Of a stretch of DNA of 64,000 nt, positions 26,574 through 35,504 are shown in pieces; the first letter of the stretch is position 1; the number at the start of each line of letters is the position of its first letter. A program made the position numbers and the translations under genes. Below the pieces are notes generated by a model. It was not told where the DNA came from and made no database searches. It saw only the letters and a list, made by a program, of their open reading frames with translations. The stretch is from Mucilaginibacter straminoryzae (GTDB lineage: Bacteria; Bacteroidota; Bacteroidia; Sphingobacteriales; Sphingobacteriaceae): NCBI RefSeq assembly GCF_022953055.1, contig NZ_JALJEJ010000004.1:1-64000 (forward strand), given 5' to 3'.

Positions 26574-26649
26574 TTGTCATGCTGAGCTTGTCGAAGCATC
26601 TGTAAATAATGCTATACGAGAAGATTCTTCACTGCGTTCAGAATGACAA
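26574..26649. repeat. Dispersed imperfect inverted-repeat element
   Basis: The ends TTGTCATGCTGAGC and GTTCAGAATGACAA are imperfect inverted copies of each other, so the 76-base unit can fold on itself. The right half (GATTCTTCAC.GCGTTCAGAATGACAA) recurs at 32112-32140. I recognise this as a common kind of small dispersed repeat in Bacteroidota genomes. It is non-coding and stands just before folA. Confidence 0.7.
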
Positions 26650-26674
26650 CTTACTTTACACCTATAGTCACCTC

Positions 26675-27163
26675 ATGAACCAATACATCACCATCGTTGT
26701 CGCTATTGCAGAAAATAATGCCATAGGCAAGAATAACCAGTTGCTGTGGCACTTGCCTAAAGACCTTAAGCATTTTAAAGATATTACCAGCGGCGGCACT
26801 GTAATTATGGGCCGCAAGACTTTTGATTCGGTCGGTAAACCGCTACCAAAACGGCGTAACATCATTATCACCCGGCAGGATATAACTATAGAAGGTTGCG
26901 AAGTGGTAAAATCGCTGGATGATGCGCTGGCCTTGTGTGCAGCTGAGCCTGAAGTTTTTATTGTAGGCGGTGCAGAAATCTACAAGCTGTCGCTACCGAA
27001 GGTCAATCGCATTTATCTTACCGTTGTACACCATAGCTTTGATGCCGACACCTTCTTCCCTGAACTGAACCCCGAAGAGTGGAAAACCATCGAAAGGGAA
27101 GATTTCGGAACGGATGAAAAACACCTCTACCCCTACTCTTTTATAACCCTTGAGCGCGCTTAA
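26675..27163 (+). CDS. folA: Dihydrofolate reductase
   Basis: The enzyme reduces dihydrofolate with NADPH. The protein is 162 residues, the usual size. It starts MNQYITIVVAIAENNAIGKN; the substrate-binding WHLPKDLKHFK carries the conserved acidic residue, and TVIMGRKTFDSVGKPLPKRRN and VFIVGGAEIY are typical. The ATG at 26675 is used because the longer in-frame reading from 26609 runs through the dispersed repeat. Confidence 0.95.
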   Translation: MNQYITIVVAIAENNAIGKNNQLLWHLPKDLKHFKDITSGGTVIMGRKTFDSVGKPLPKRRNIIITRQDITIEGCEVVKSLDDALALCAAEPEVFIVGGAEIYKLSLPKVNRIYLTVVHHSFDADTFFPELNPEEWKTIEREDFGTDEKHLYPYSFITLERA

Positions 27164-27216
27164 CAACAGCCAGTTAAATTTGTTTGAATTAAAATTTATG
27201 GGTTGCAAAATTTTGT

Positions 27217-27224
27217 TAGATTTG
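27217..27224 (+). promoter_or_regulatory. Candidate -7 box for secDF
   Basis: TAGATTTG matches TAnnTTTG and lies 52 bases before the secDF ATG. No TTTG is found at the expected -33 distance. Confidence 0.35.
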
Positions 27225-27276
27225 CCGACTTGTTTAAAAAGCTTATAAACTATTTAATTATATACTAAACACAACA

Positions 27277-30240
27277 ATGCAAGGTAAAGGGGTTATTAAA
27301 TTTTTCGCCATCCTGCTGGCTATTGTATGCTTGTATCAGCTTTCGTTTACGTGGGTTGCCCGTAAAGTAGAGGCTGATGCGCGGGACTATGCGAAAGGTA
27401 ACGCAGAAAAAGAGAGAGCATATCTTGATTCTATTTCAAACCAGCCGGTGTATCCGGTGTTCAAACACACCTATCAATACTGTAAAGAACGCGAACTTGC
27501 TTTAGGTCTCGACCTTAAAGGCGGTATGAACGTTACCATGCAGATCTCTTTAGGTGAGCTGATCAAAACGCTTTCTGACAATAACACTGATCCGGCCTTT
27601 AACCAGGCATTATCAAGAGCAGAAATTGATTCTCACACCAATCCGGAGAATTACATTACGCTTTTCATGAACGAGTACAAGAAAATTGCTCCGGACGGAA
27701 AGCTGGCCCCGATATTTGCAACTAAAGAAAACCAGGAACACATTAAATTTAACTCCAGCAACAGCGAGGTTGAAGCTTTCCTGAAAGATCAGGCTAACGC
27801 TGCGGTTACCCAATCATACAACATCCTTTCTACCCGTATTGATAAATTTGGTGTAACTTCTCCAAACATTCAGTTACAGCCTGGTACTAACCGCATTTTG
27901 ATCGAGCTGCCTGGCGTAACAGAAAAAGAACGTGTACGCAAGCTGTTACAAGGTTCTGCGAAGCTGGAATTCTATGAGACTGCAGAAAACACTGAAGTTG
28001 CAGGCCTGTTAAATAACATTAACGGCATTATTGCTGCTAAAAACAAAACCACTAAAGATACCACCAAAGCAACTGCTGCTACAGCAGATACCGCAAAAGC
28101 GGGTGGTTCATTGTTAAGCAAGGTTAAAAAGAGTTCGGCAAAAGATACCAGCGCTTTAGCAAATAAAGCACAATTTGCCTCTCAGAATCCTTTATTCTCC
28201 CTGCTTGCTCCGGCAGTATATCGTGCAGGTAACGACCAAATACAATATCTTCCCGGCCCGGTTGTTGGTTATGCAGAAACTAAGGACACTGCAAAAGTGA
28301 ATAACCTGTTCCGCACGCCAGAGGTTAAGGCAATTATTCCGCAAAATATTAAGTTCATGTGGGGTGCAAAGCCGCGTGAAATGAATAAGATCAGCAGTTT
28401 CGAACTTTATGCCATCAAACTTTCTGGTGCAAACAACGGCCCCGTATTAACCGGCGACGTAATTACTGATGCGAACAGCGACGTTAGCCAGCAACAAGGC
28501 GGTTACGAGGTTACCATGGACATGAGCTCTGAAGGTGCCGAAAAATGGCGCGAAATCACCGCTGCTGCTGCCGGTAACCCTAAAGACGAAAACGATAACC
28601 GTTGTATCGCTATCGTACTTGACGAGAACGTGGTATCTGCACCACGCGTAAGCAACGAAATTTCTGGTGGTCGTTCTTCTATCACTGGTAACTTTAAACA
28701 AGAAGAAACAAAAGACTTAGCTAATATCCTGAAAGCCGGCCGTCTGCCCGCTCCTGCGCGCATTGTTGCAGAAGACGTGGTTGGTCCGTCTCTTGGTCAG
28801 GAAGCTATTAATAACGGTCTGGCATCATGCGTAATCGGCCTGATCGTGGTATTGGTATTCATGGTTGCATATTACAACCGTGCAGGTACCGTAGCTGTTG
28901 TTGCCGTATTCATCAACGTATTCTTCCTGATGGGTGTACTTACCAACCTCGGCGCGGTGTTAACGCTTCCGGGTGTGGCAGGTATCGTATTGATCCTGGG
29001 TACGTGTGTGGATGCAAACGTGTTGATCTACGAACGTGTGCGTGAAGAAATGGCGCTTGGAAAATCAATCCGCATTTCTATTGCAGACGGTTACAAACAT
29101 GCTTTGTCTTCTATCCTTGACGCTAACATCAGTACCTTCATTACAGGTTTAATCCTGTTTGTGTTTGGTACCGGCCCTGTACAAGGTTTCGCAACTACGC
29201 TGATGATCGGTATCATCACTTCATTGTTCTGTTCATTACTAATCTCTCGCCTTATTTTCGAGTGGATGCTTGAAAAAGGCTGGGACATCAAGTTCTCTAA
29301 CCCATGGAGCGCCCATACGTTTAAAAACGCAAACTTTGCCTTCGTTCGCAACCGTTTCCGTTTCTACGCCTTCTCTGGTATTTTCATCCTTGCAGGTATC
29401 ATCTCTATGTTTACCCGTGGTTTCAGCTACGGTGTAGATTTCCGTGGTGGCCGTAACTATGTGATCGAGTTCAGCAAAGACGTAAATATTGAAGACGTTC
29501 GTAAAAACCTGGACGAGACCTTCGGCGATGGAAAAGCGATTGTTAAGACCTTTGTAAACGACAATCAGAAGGTAAGCATCACTACAGATTACCTGATCAC
29601 CGATAACTCTACCAATGCTGACAACAAGGTGGAAAGCACCCTGCGTCAGTCCATGAGCAAGATCAATCCGAAATTCCAGATCGTAAGCCAGCAAAAAGTA
29701 GGTCCTACCATTGCCAACAGCTTAAAAACTTCGGCTATCTGGACCGTATTATTTGCCATCGCGGTGATCTCGATCTATATCCTGATCCGTTTCCGCAAAT
29801 GGCAGTTCAGCTTGGGTGCAGCAATTGCAACTGCGCACGATGCTTTGCTGGTACTATCGTTCTTCTCTTTGTTCCACGGTCTGTTGCCATTCTCGCTGGA
29901 TATTGATCAGAACTTTATCGCAGCGATACTGACCGTAATTGGTTACTCTATTAACGATACCGTGGTTGTATTTGACCGTATCCGCGAGTTCTTGAGCCAC
30001 CGCTCGGGTACTGATGATACCAAACAAGTAATCAACAAAGCGATTAACAGCACCTTAAGCCGTACCATTATCACAGCCCTTACCGTGGTGTTTGTACTGG
30101 TAGTATTGTTTATCTTTGGCGGCGACGTGATCCGTGGGTTCTCGTTCGCGTTATTGATCGGCGTATGCTTCGGTACCTACTCATCCATCTGTGTAGCTAC
30201 ACCGGTTATCGTTGACTTTGATAAAAAGGAGCTAAAATAA
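27277..30240 (+). CDS. secDF: Protein translocase subunit SecDF (fused)
   Basis: This 987-residue fusion uses the proton gradient to pull proteins through SecYEG. The SecD part (residues about 1-660) has the N-terminal helix, LALGLDLKGGMNVTM, and the late six-helix block with VVGPSLGQEAINNG. The SecF part (about 690-987) has GVDFRGGRNYVIEF and KVGPTIANSL, then its own helices. A Thr/Lys/Ala-rich insert at about 250-295 interrupts the periplasmic part. Fusion is normal in this phylum. YajC, a partner, is encoded at 44766-45098. Confidence 0.96.
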   Translation: MQGKGVIKFFAILLAIVCLYQLSFTWVARKVEADARDYAKGNAEKERAYLDSISNQPVYPVFKHTYQYCKERELALGLDLKGGMNVTMQISLGELIKTLSDNNTDPAFNQALSRAEIDSHTNPENYITLFMNEYKKIAPDGKLAPIFATKENQEHIKFNSSNSEVEAFLKDQANAAVTQSYNILSTRIDKFGVTSPNIQLQPGTNRILIELPGVTEKERVRKLLQGSAKLEFYETAENTEVAGLLNNINGIIAAKNKTTKDTTKATAATADTAKAGGSLLSKVKKSSAKDTSALANKAQFASQNPLFSLLAPAVYRAGNDQIQYLPGPVVGYAETKDTAKVNNLFRTPEVKAIIPQNIKFMWGAKPREMNKISSFELYAIKLSGANNGPVLTGDVITDANSDVSQQQGGYEVTMDMSSEGAEKWREITAAAAGNPKDENDNRCIAIVLDENVVSAPRVSNEISGGRSSITGNFKQEETKDLANILKAGRLPAPARIVAEDVVGPSLGQEAINNGLASCVIGLIVVLVFMVAYYNRAGTVAVVAVFINVFFLMGVLTNLGAVLTLPGVAGIVLILGTCVDANVLIYERVREEMALGKSIRISIADGYKHALSSILDANISTFITGLILFVFGTGPVQGFATTLMIGIITSLFCSLLISRLIFEWMLEKGWDIKFSNPWSAHTFKNANFAFVRNRFRFYAFSGIFILAGIISMFTRGFSYGVDFRGGRNYVIEFSKDVNIEDVRKNLDETFGDGKAIVKTFVNDNQKVSITTDYLITDNSTNADNKVESTLRQSMSKINPKFQIVSQQKVGPTIANSLKTSAIWTVLFAIAVISIYILIRFRKWQFSLGAAIATAHDALLVLSFFSLFHGLLPFSLDIDQNFIAAILTVIGYSINDTVVVFDRIREFLSHRSGTDDTKQVINKAINSTLSRTIITALTVVFVLVVLFIFGGDVIRGFSFALLIGVCFGTYSSICVATPVIVDFDKKELK

Positions 30241-30263
30241 TTACACGATAATTAGAATTTACT

Positions 30264-30296
30264 AAAGGCTCCAAAGAACATTTGGAGCCTTTTTTG
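30264..30296 (+). terminator. Intrinsic terminator after secDF
   Basis: The stem AAAGGCTCCAAA / TTTGGAGCCTTT has a 5-base loop GAACA and is followed by TTTTTG. It starts 23 bases past the stop codon. Confidence 0.92.
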
Positions 30297-30341
30297 TTAT
30301 TATACTATTGCATCAATCTATACTAAAATTTGTCTGTTTGT

Positions 30342-31679
30342 ATGACTACAACAACTAAAACAGGATTTCCGCGGGTAGTGATTGTCGGTGGCGGCTTTGG
30401 TGGCATAGAGGTTGCCAAGCACCTGGCCGACCAGCCCGTTGAAGTTTTAATGCTGGATAAGCATAACTACCATATGTTTCAACCCCTGCTCTACCAGGTG
30501 GCTACAGGCAGCCTGGAGGCAGAATCAATAGCATTTTCATTGCGGAAGAACTTCTCAGGCCAGAAAAACTTTACCTTCCGGCTGGCAGAAGTAACTGCCG
30601 TAAACCCTGACCGTAATACCATTGATACCACCATTGGCGAAATAGCTTACGATTACCTGGTAATTGCTACCGGGTCTATCACCAACTTCTTTGGCAACAA
30701 GGAAATTGAGCATTATGCCATGCCGATGAAGACCATCCCCGAGGCATTGAACCTGCGCTACCTGATCCTTCAGAACCTGGAAGAAGCCGTTCTAAAGCAA
30801 ACCAGGGAAGAGCGCGAGCCTTTCCTGAACTTTGTATTGGTCGGTGCTGGGCCTACCGGTGTAGAGCTTGCAGGTTCACTGGCAGAGTACCGGAATTATA
30901 TCCTGACCAAAGACTATCCCGAGCTAACCAAGGGGGATATGAAGGTTTACCTGGTAGATTTTCTGCCGAAGGTATTAGGCCCGATGTCTGACGAGGCTTC
31001 TGCAAAGGCGAAAGACTTTTTGGTGAACATGGGTGTGGAAGTGATGCTGGGCGTTAAAGTAGAAAGCTATGACGGCGCGCAAATTAAGTTTGAAGATGGA
31101 CGCGTTATCCCGACCAAGAACGTGATCTGGTCTGCCGGGGTAATGGGTGTGGTACCACAAGGTATCGCAAAAGAAAACATCGAGCGCGGTAACCGCATCC
31201 GTGTTAACGAACAGTGCGTGGTAGCCGGTACCACCAACATATTTGCCATTGGCGACGTGGCTGCCATGATTACAGAGGCCACACCAAAAGGACACCCAGG
31301 TGTAGCGCAAGTTGCCATACAAATGGGCGAATTTGTAGCGAAAACCATCAGGGGTATTCTTAAAGGCGAGCAGCTTACCGCCTTTAAATACAATGATAAA
31401 GGTTCGTTGGCGACGATAGGCCGTAACAAGGCCGTGGCCGACTTAGGTAAGATTAAATTCCAGGGATTTTTTGCCTGGCTGATCTGGATGTTCGTCCACC
31501 TGATTTCGCTATTAGGCTTCCGCAACAAGGTGATTGTATTTATTAACTGGCTGGGCAGCTACGTGAATTATAACGGCGGTACAAGGCTGATTATGCGGAA
31601 GTTTATCCGTGAAGGCCTGACAGATGACCAGGCGGTAGTAAAGCCTAAAACCGATGCCGTAACGCCGCAAGCCGGATAA
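30342..31679 (+). CDS. Type II NADH dehydrogenase-like FAD oxidoreductase
   Basis: This 445-residue flavoprotein has the FAD-binding GGGFGGIEVAKHL at residue about 17, the NADH-binding LVGAGPTGVELAGSLAEYR at about 170, and FAIGDVAA near the second FAD contact. A C-terminal amphipathic/hydrophobic stretch (FFAWLIWMFVHLISLLGF) would anchor it to the inner membrane, as in NDH-2 enzymes that pass electrons to menaquinone. ATG at 30342 is used; a TTG four codons earlier is also in frame. Confidence 0.9.
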   Translation: MTTTTKTGFPRVVIVGGGFGGIEVAKHLADQPVEVLMLDKHNYHMFQPLLYQVATGSLEAESIAFSLRKNFSGQKNFTFRLAEVTAVNPDRNTIDTTIGEIAYDYLVIATGSITNFFGNKEIEHYAMPMKTIPEALNLRYLILQNLEEAVLKQTREEREPFLNFVLVGAGPTGVELAGSLAEYRNYILTKDYPELTKGDMKVYLVDFLPKVLGPMSDEASAKAKDFLVNMGVEVMLGVKVESYDGAQIKFEDGRVIPTKNVIWSAGVMGVVPQGIAKENIERGNRIRVNEQCVVAGTTNIFAIGDVAAMITEATPKGHPGVAQVAIQMGEFVAKTIRGILKGEQLTAFKYNDKGSLATIGRNKAVADLGKIKFQGFFAWLIWMFVHLISLLGFRNKVIVFINWLGSYVNYNGGTRLIMRKFIREGLTDDQAVVKPKTDAVTPQAG

Positions 31680-31705
31680 TTAGTTATTGAGTTATTAAGT
31701 GATTG

Positions 31706-31733
31706 AGGCCTGGCATTTGCCGGGCCTTTTTTG
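31706..31733 (+). terminator. Intrinsic terminator after the NDH-2-like gene
   Basis: The stem GGCCTGGC / GCCGGGCC with an ATTT loop and one mismatch is followed by TTTTTTG. It lies 27 bases past the stop. Confidence 0.85.
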
Positions 31734-31804
31734 TGCTTCAACTGACACTATATTGGCAGAAATCTTGACTTAAAAGTCAGTAAACCGGTGGCAGCCCGGT
31801 AAAT

Positions 31805-31876
31805 GTGGCGAATGCGGCAGACGTGGCGAATGCGGCAGACGTGGCGAATGCGGCGAATGCGGCAGACGTGGCGAAC
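31805..31876. repeat. Imperfect tandem array of 9-base units
   Basis: Eight 9-base units alternate between GTGGCGAAT and GCGGCAGAC types, starting at 31805, so the array can also be read as 18-base units. It is GC-rich compared with its surroundings. Open frames through it on the minus strand show Arg/His/Val-rich repeats but lack gene-like context and are not called. Confidence 0.85.
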
Positions 31877-32050
31877 TGGTTTTTGCCAGCCAGCCTGGCC
31901 TTTTAACCTACTATGAGATTGCCACACTGCTATCGCAGTTCGCAATGACATGAATAATTAATGAATGCCCACTCGGCAAGAGCGCCGCCGCTGCTTTAAG
32001 TTTAAATACTAAAGCTATCTTTCCCGTGATTGCTAAAAACAAGGAAAGTA

Positions 32051-32095
32051 GTCGCTCGCTTGCAGCGAGTGACAATTATTAACGGCGGTCACTCT
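32051..32095. repeat. Dispersed palindromic repeat (copy 2)
   Basis: The palindrome GTCGCTCGCT-TGC-AGCGAGTGAC (32051-32073) pairs over ten bases with one G:T. AATTATTAACGGCGGTCACTC follows in place of the corresponding block of copy 1. A truncated copy is at 121-160. The structure resembles REP sequences. Confidence 0.6.
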
Positions 32096-32111
32096 GTGCA
32101 GTTCCTTAAAG

Positions 32112-32140
32112 GCAGATTCTTCACTTCGTTCAGAATGACA
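32112..32140. repeat. Half copy of the dispersed element at 26574
   Basis: GCAGATTCTTCACTTCGTTC followed by AGAATGACAA matches the right arm of the 26574-26649 element with one or two changes. The left arm is absent, so it is a fragment. Confidence 0.65.
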
Positions 32141-32231
32141 AGACGGATGTTAACTATGTGAAGCTTATTTTATTAACATAGCCACTTATTAATAGCCATT
32201 GACTAATGACTCAATGACCAATGATCATTGA

Positions 32232-32663
32232 CTATCTTTTCAGCACCATTTTATAATGCCTGATACCGGCTTCTTCAAACTCTGGTCCTGATTTTTCGAA
32301 GTTAAACTTTTCATACAAGCTGACTGCCTGTAGCTGTGAATTCAGGTACACCGGTTTATCGTCATCAGGTATATCAGCCAATACGGCTTTAACCATAGCT
32401 TGTGCCACGCCCTGCCCTCTATATTTATCCAAAACAGCAAAGCGTTCCAGTTTGTAGCCATTCTCCGTCTGGCGCCATCTTGCAGCCCCGGCAGGTATAT
32501 CATCAACCGTGGCGAGAAAATGCGTTGAAACGCCGTTAAATTCCATTTCTAACGAAACAGGTACCCCCTGCCCTTCTACAAATACCTCGTACCTTACGGC
32601 AAACGCTTTTTCAAGGTCGGCCGGGCTACTTACTTTGCTTACTTTTATTTCGTTTAGACTCAT
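32232..32663 (-). CDS. GNAT-family N-acetyltransferase
   Basis: This 143-residue protein has the acetyl-CoA binding pattern of GNAT enzymes: LERFAVLDKYRGQGVAQAMV, where RGQGVA is the pyrophosphate loop, and a C-terminal LYEKFNFEKSGPEFEEAGIRHYKMVL typical of the ElaA/YjcF-like branch. The acceptor substrate is unknown. Its start lies 38 bases inside the upstream iron-permease-family gene. Confidence 0.88.
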   Translation of the reverse strand: MSLNEIKVSKVSSPADLEKAFAVRYEVFVEGQGVPVSLEMEFNGVSTHFLATVDDIPAGAARWRQTENGYKLERFAVLDKYRGQGVAQAMVKAVLADIPDDDKPVYLNSQLQAVSLYEKFNFEKSGPEFEEAGIRHYKMVLKR

Positions 32664-33129
32664 TAATACGTTCTGTTGTCGTTTTATTTCTTTGCGCTTT
32701 AGCGGAATGGTTCAGATCGGCAGCGTCTATCGTATGGGTACAACCCAGGTTATCTTCGCTTTCGGCCAATTCAGACAGCCTGATATAGAAATTACGGATC
32801 TGTTCCAGTTCCACCTCGCTCAAATCCTCAATACTTACCATGCGGTTGCTGGCACCTTCGTGCGCGGCAATCAGTTCATTTAACTTCAAGTGCAACGCAC
32901 GCGAATCTTTGTTCTGCGATTTCTGGATCAGGAACACCATCAGAAAAGTAACGATGGTGGTCCCGGTATTGATCACCAACTGCCAGGTATCTGAATAGTG
33001 GAACAATGGCCCCGTCACGCCCCAGATGATAATTACAGAGGTAGCTATAATAAAGGCCGCCGAACTACCCGTTGCAGCGGTAGCCCAGTTGGCAAACCTT
33101 TCAACGAAATTTTCTTTCTTTTTAGACAT
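32626..33129 (-). CDS. Low-affinity iron permease family protein (small bacterial form)
   Basis: This 167-residue protein opens with FVERFANWATAATGSSAAFIIATSVIIIWGVTGP and TIVTFLMVFLIQKSQNKDSRALHLKLNELI, the core of the Fet4-like iron permease family (PF04120). It has only two transmembrane helices (residues about 20-45 and 55-70), so transport by itself is doubtful. The C-terminal 50 residues are hydrophilic and Lys/Asn/Ser-rich, and their codons overlap the GNAT start by 38 bases. The overlap suggests coupled translation or a tail extended by loss of an earlier stop. Confidence 0.82.
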   Translation of the reverse strand: MSKKKENFVERFANWATAATGSSAAFIIATSVIIIWGVTGPLFHYSDTWQLVINTGTTIVTFLMVFLIQKSQNKDSRALHLKLNELIAAHEGASNRMVSIEDLSEVELEQIRNFYIRLSELAESEDNLGCTHTIDAADLNHSAKAQRNKTTTERINESKRNKSKQSK

Positions 33130-33166
33130 AGGTATTCTTTTAGAAATTAAAGCTACAAATTAGCAA

Positions 33167-33207
33167 TAAAAAAAGCGTCTGTACTTCAACAGTACAAACG
33201 CTTTTTA
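33167..33207 (-). terminator. Bidirectional terminator between fbaA and the iron-permease-family gene
   Basis: The hairpin AAAAAGCG..TGTACT-TCAAC-AGTACA..CGCTTTTT is flanked by A-runs on the left and T-runs on the right. On the minus strand it lies just past the fbaA stop at 33226, so it most likely ends fbaA transcription. Confidence 0.88.
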
Positions 33208-33225
33208 ATAGAAATATATAAAATA

Positions 33226-34305
33226 TTATAGTTTGCTGTTTACATCTAAACAGTTCAGATCGGCAAAAGCCTGGGTTAAACGCTTAACGAAGGTTTCTTC
33301 GCCTTTGCGTAACCATACCCGCGGATCATAATATTTCTTGTTCGGAGAATCTTCGCCTTCAGGGTTACCAATCTGGCTTTGCAGATATCCTTCTTTAGAT
33401 TGATAGTAATCTTTAATACCTTCCCAGAATGCCCATTGCATATCGGTATCGATATTCATTTTGATAGCACCATAAGAGATCGCCTCGCGGATTTCTTCCT
33501 GGCTTGAACCAGAACCACCGTGGAACACAAAGTTGATTGGCTTTTCGGCGTCAAGGTTATGTTTCTTTTTCAGGAACTCTTGTGAATTGTGCAGAATTAC
33601 CGGTTGCAGTTTTACGTTACCCGGTTTGTAAACACCATGAACGTTACCAAATGCAGCAGCAATGGTAAAACGGTGACTTACTTTAGAAAGTTCTTCATAA
33701 GCGTAAGCAACCTCTTCTGGCTGGGTATATAAACGTGCGCTATCTACATCGCTGTTGTCTACGCCGTCTTCCTCGCCACCGGTTACACCCAGTTCAATTT
33801 CAACGGTCATGTTCATTTTAGCCATGCGCGCCAGGTATTTGGCAGAAATTTCGATATTCTCTTCAATCGGCTCTTCAGAAAGATCCAGCATGTGCGAAGA
33901 GAACAGCGGTTTGCCGGTTTCAGCAAAATGTTTTTCGCCGTACTCTAATAAACCATCTATCCATGGCAGTAATTTTTTTGCAGCGTGGTCTGTATGCAGA
34001 ATTACTGCTACGCCATAGTGCTCTGCTAATAGATGAACGTGCTTGGCAGCAGATACACCGCCCAGGATACAAGCCTGTAGCTTAGAATTATCTAACGACT
34101 TGCCCGCGTAAAACTGCGCACCGCCATTAGAAAGCTGGATAATAACAGGTGAATTTACTGCTTTGGCGGTCTCCATTACCGCGTTAATTGAATTGGTACC
34201 GATAACATTGACAGCTGGAAGCGCGAACTGGTGCTTTTTAGCTGCTTCGAAAAGCTCCTGCACCTGATCGCCGTGCAGTACTCCTTTATAGTTCTTAATA
34301 TCCAT
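33226..34305 (-). CDS. fbaA: Class II fructose-bisphosphate aldolase
   Basis: The glycolytic zinc aldolase has 359 residues, the length of the FbaA (class IIA) type. Zinc and catalytic residues are visible: ILHTDHAAKK (catalytic Asp and zinc His), ELGVTGGEEDGVDN (Glu), FGNVHGVYKPGNVKL (zinc His) and FHGGSGSSQEEI (zinc His). It stands alone with its own terminator and is divergent from accD. Confidence 0.96.
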   Translation of the reverse strand: MDIKNYKGVLHGDQVQELFEAAKKHQFALPAVNVIGTNSINAVMETAKAVNSPVIIQLSNGGAQFYAGKSLDNSKLQACILGGVSAAKHVHLLAEHYGVAVILHTDHAAKKLLPWIDGLLEYGEKHFAETGKPLFSSHMLDLSEEPIEENIEISAKYLARMAKMNMTVEIELGVTGGEEDGVDNSDVDSARLYTQPEEVAYAYEELSKVSHRFTIAAAFGNVHGVYKPGNVKLQPVILHNSQEFLKKKHNLDAEKPINFVFHGGSGSSQEEIREAISYGAIKMNIDTDMQWAFWEGIKDYYQSKEGYLQSQIGNPEGEDSPNKKYYDPRVWLRKGEETFVKRLTQAFADLNCLDVNSKL

Positions 34306-34490
34306 TTGAAGCCTATTTTGGTTTCGAAGTTATAAAAATTATTTATTTATGCGTTTGCAGATAGCATACTAACAATAAAAACGCCTGAGTTTTAAAAATA
34401 CGTGCATTGGTAAAACATTGTATTGCATTAATTTTTTGTTTCTTTGCACTTACTTTTTCCATAACCCAACAAAAAAAGAAAGTTAGATAA

Positions 34491-35336
34491 ATGGCGTGGT
34501 TTAAACGTGAATCAAAAGGAATTATAACTTCTACCGAGGAAAAAAAAGAAGCTCCGGATGGCATCTGGAACAAATGCCCCAACTGTAAAAAGCCATTACA
34601 TTACTCAGAGCAGGTTGAAAACCAGTATGTGTGCCATTACTGCAACTATCACCTCAGAATAGGCTCAAAAGAGTATTTCTCTATACTGTTTGATAATAAC
34701 GAGTTTACCGAACTATATCCTCACCTGCGCTCTGGCGACCCACTTCATTTTGTGGATACCAAGAAATATACCGACAGGTTGACGGATACCATTGCAAAAA
34801 CGGGACTTGAAGATGCCATACGCTCCGGCGTTGGTAAAATGGGCGGCCAGGACGTAGTGATAGCTTGTATGGATTTTAACTTCATAGGCGGTTCTATGGG
34901 CTCTGTAGTGGGCGAAAAGATTGCCCGTTCTATCGATTATTCTATCCAACATAAGGTGCCGTTTCTGATGATCTCCAAATCTGGTGGTGCACGGATGATG
35001 GAAGCGGCTTTCTCGCTGATGCAAATGGCGAAAACCTCTGCTAAACTTGCATTGCTGGCACAAGCACGTGTGCCGTATATTTCACTGCTTACTGACCCTA
35101 CTACCGGCGGTGTAACCGCTTCTTATGCGATGCTGGGCGACATTAATATTGCCGAACCAGGTTCACTGATCGGCTTCGCCGGCCCGCGTGTAATCAAGGA
35201 AACCATCAAAAAAGATTTGCCAAAAGGTTTCCAAACTGCGGAGTTTTTGCAGGAACATGGCTTTCTCGACTTTATTGTTGACCGTCGCGAAATGAAAGAA
35301 AAACTGGCTTCATTCCTGAAGATGATGGCAAATTAA
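34491..35336 (+). CDS. accD: Acetyl-CoA carboxylase carboxyltransferase subunit beta
   Basis: The 281-residue protein forms the carboxyltransferase with AccA for malonyl-CoA synthesis. The N-terminal zinc ribbon has C29, C32, C48 and C51 intact. The carboxyltransferase core carries [30 protein letters not shown] and [17 protein letters not shown]. No accA is adjacent. A strong terminator lies 65 bases downstream. Confidence 0.96.
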   Translation: MAWFKRESKGIITSTEEKKEAPDGIWNKCPNCKKPLHYSEQVENQYVCHYCNYHLRIGSKEYFSILFDNNEFTELYPHLRSGDPLHFVDTKKYTDRLTDTIAKTGLEDAIRSGVGKMGGQDVVIACMDFNFIGGSMGSVVGEKIARSIDYSIQHKVPFLMISKSGGARMMEAAFSLMQMAKTSAKLALLAQARVPYISLLTDPTTGGVTASYAMLGDINIAEPGSLIGFAGPRVIKETIKKDLPKGFQTAEFLQEHGFLDFIVDRREMKEKLASFLKMMAN

Positions 35337-35400
35337 TTTGAGCGATTAGTTCGTAAAGATTAAGCGCGAAACAGAAAAGCAAGATTATTAAGCAATACGA

Positions 35401-35430
35401 AAAGAGCTGAAATTTTCAGCTCTTTTTTGT
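35401..35430 (+). terminator. Intrinsic terminator after accD
   Basis: The hairpin AAAAGAGCTGAAA / TTTTCAGCTCTTTT pairs almost end to end and is followed by a T-run. Confidence 0.9.
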
Positions 35431-35504
35431 TTAAAACTTACTTGTCATCAATTTGTCAAATAGTAACATTTCTGTTATATTGGGCTCATTATAAGCCTGA
35501 ATAA

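Larger units (their letters stand above)
31734..32231. other. Repeat-filled intergenic region without genes
   Basis: No gene is seen in this stretch. It contains a 9-base tandem array (31805-31876), fragments resembling small dispersed repeats (GAGATTGCC...GCAATGACA near 31914-31952), a palindromic element (32051-32095), half of the repeat seen at 26574 (32112-32140), and degenerate TCATTGAC words near 32200. It looks like a sink for small repeats between the two flanking operons. Confidence 0.6.

Noticed and set aside
31748-31951. Arg/His/Val-repeat open frame on the minus strand
   Set aside because: It exists only because the 9-base array keeps the frame open; no start context or homologous pattern is seen.
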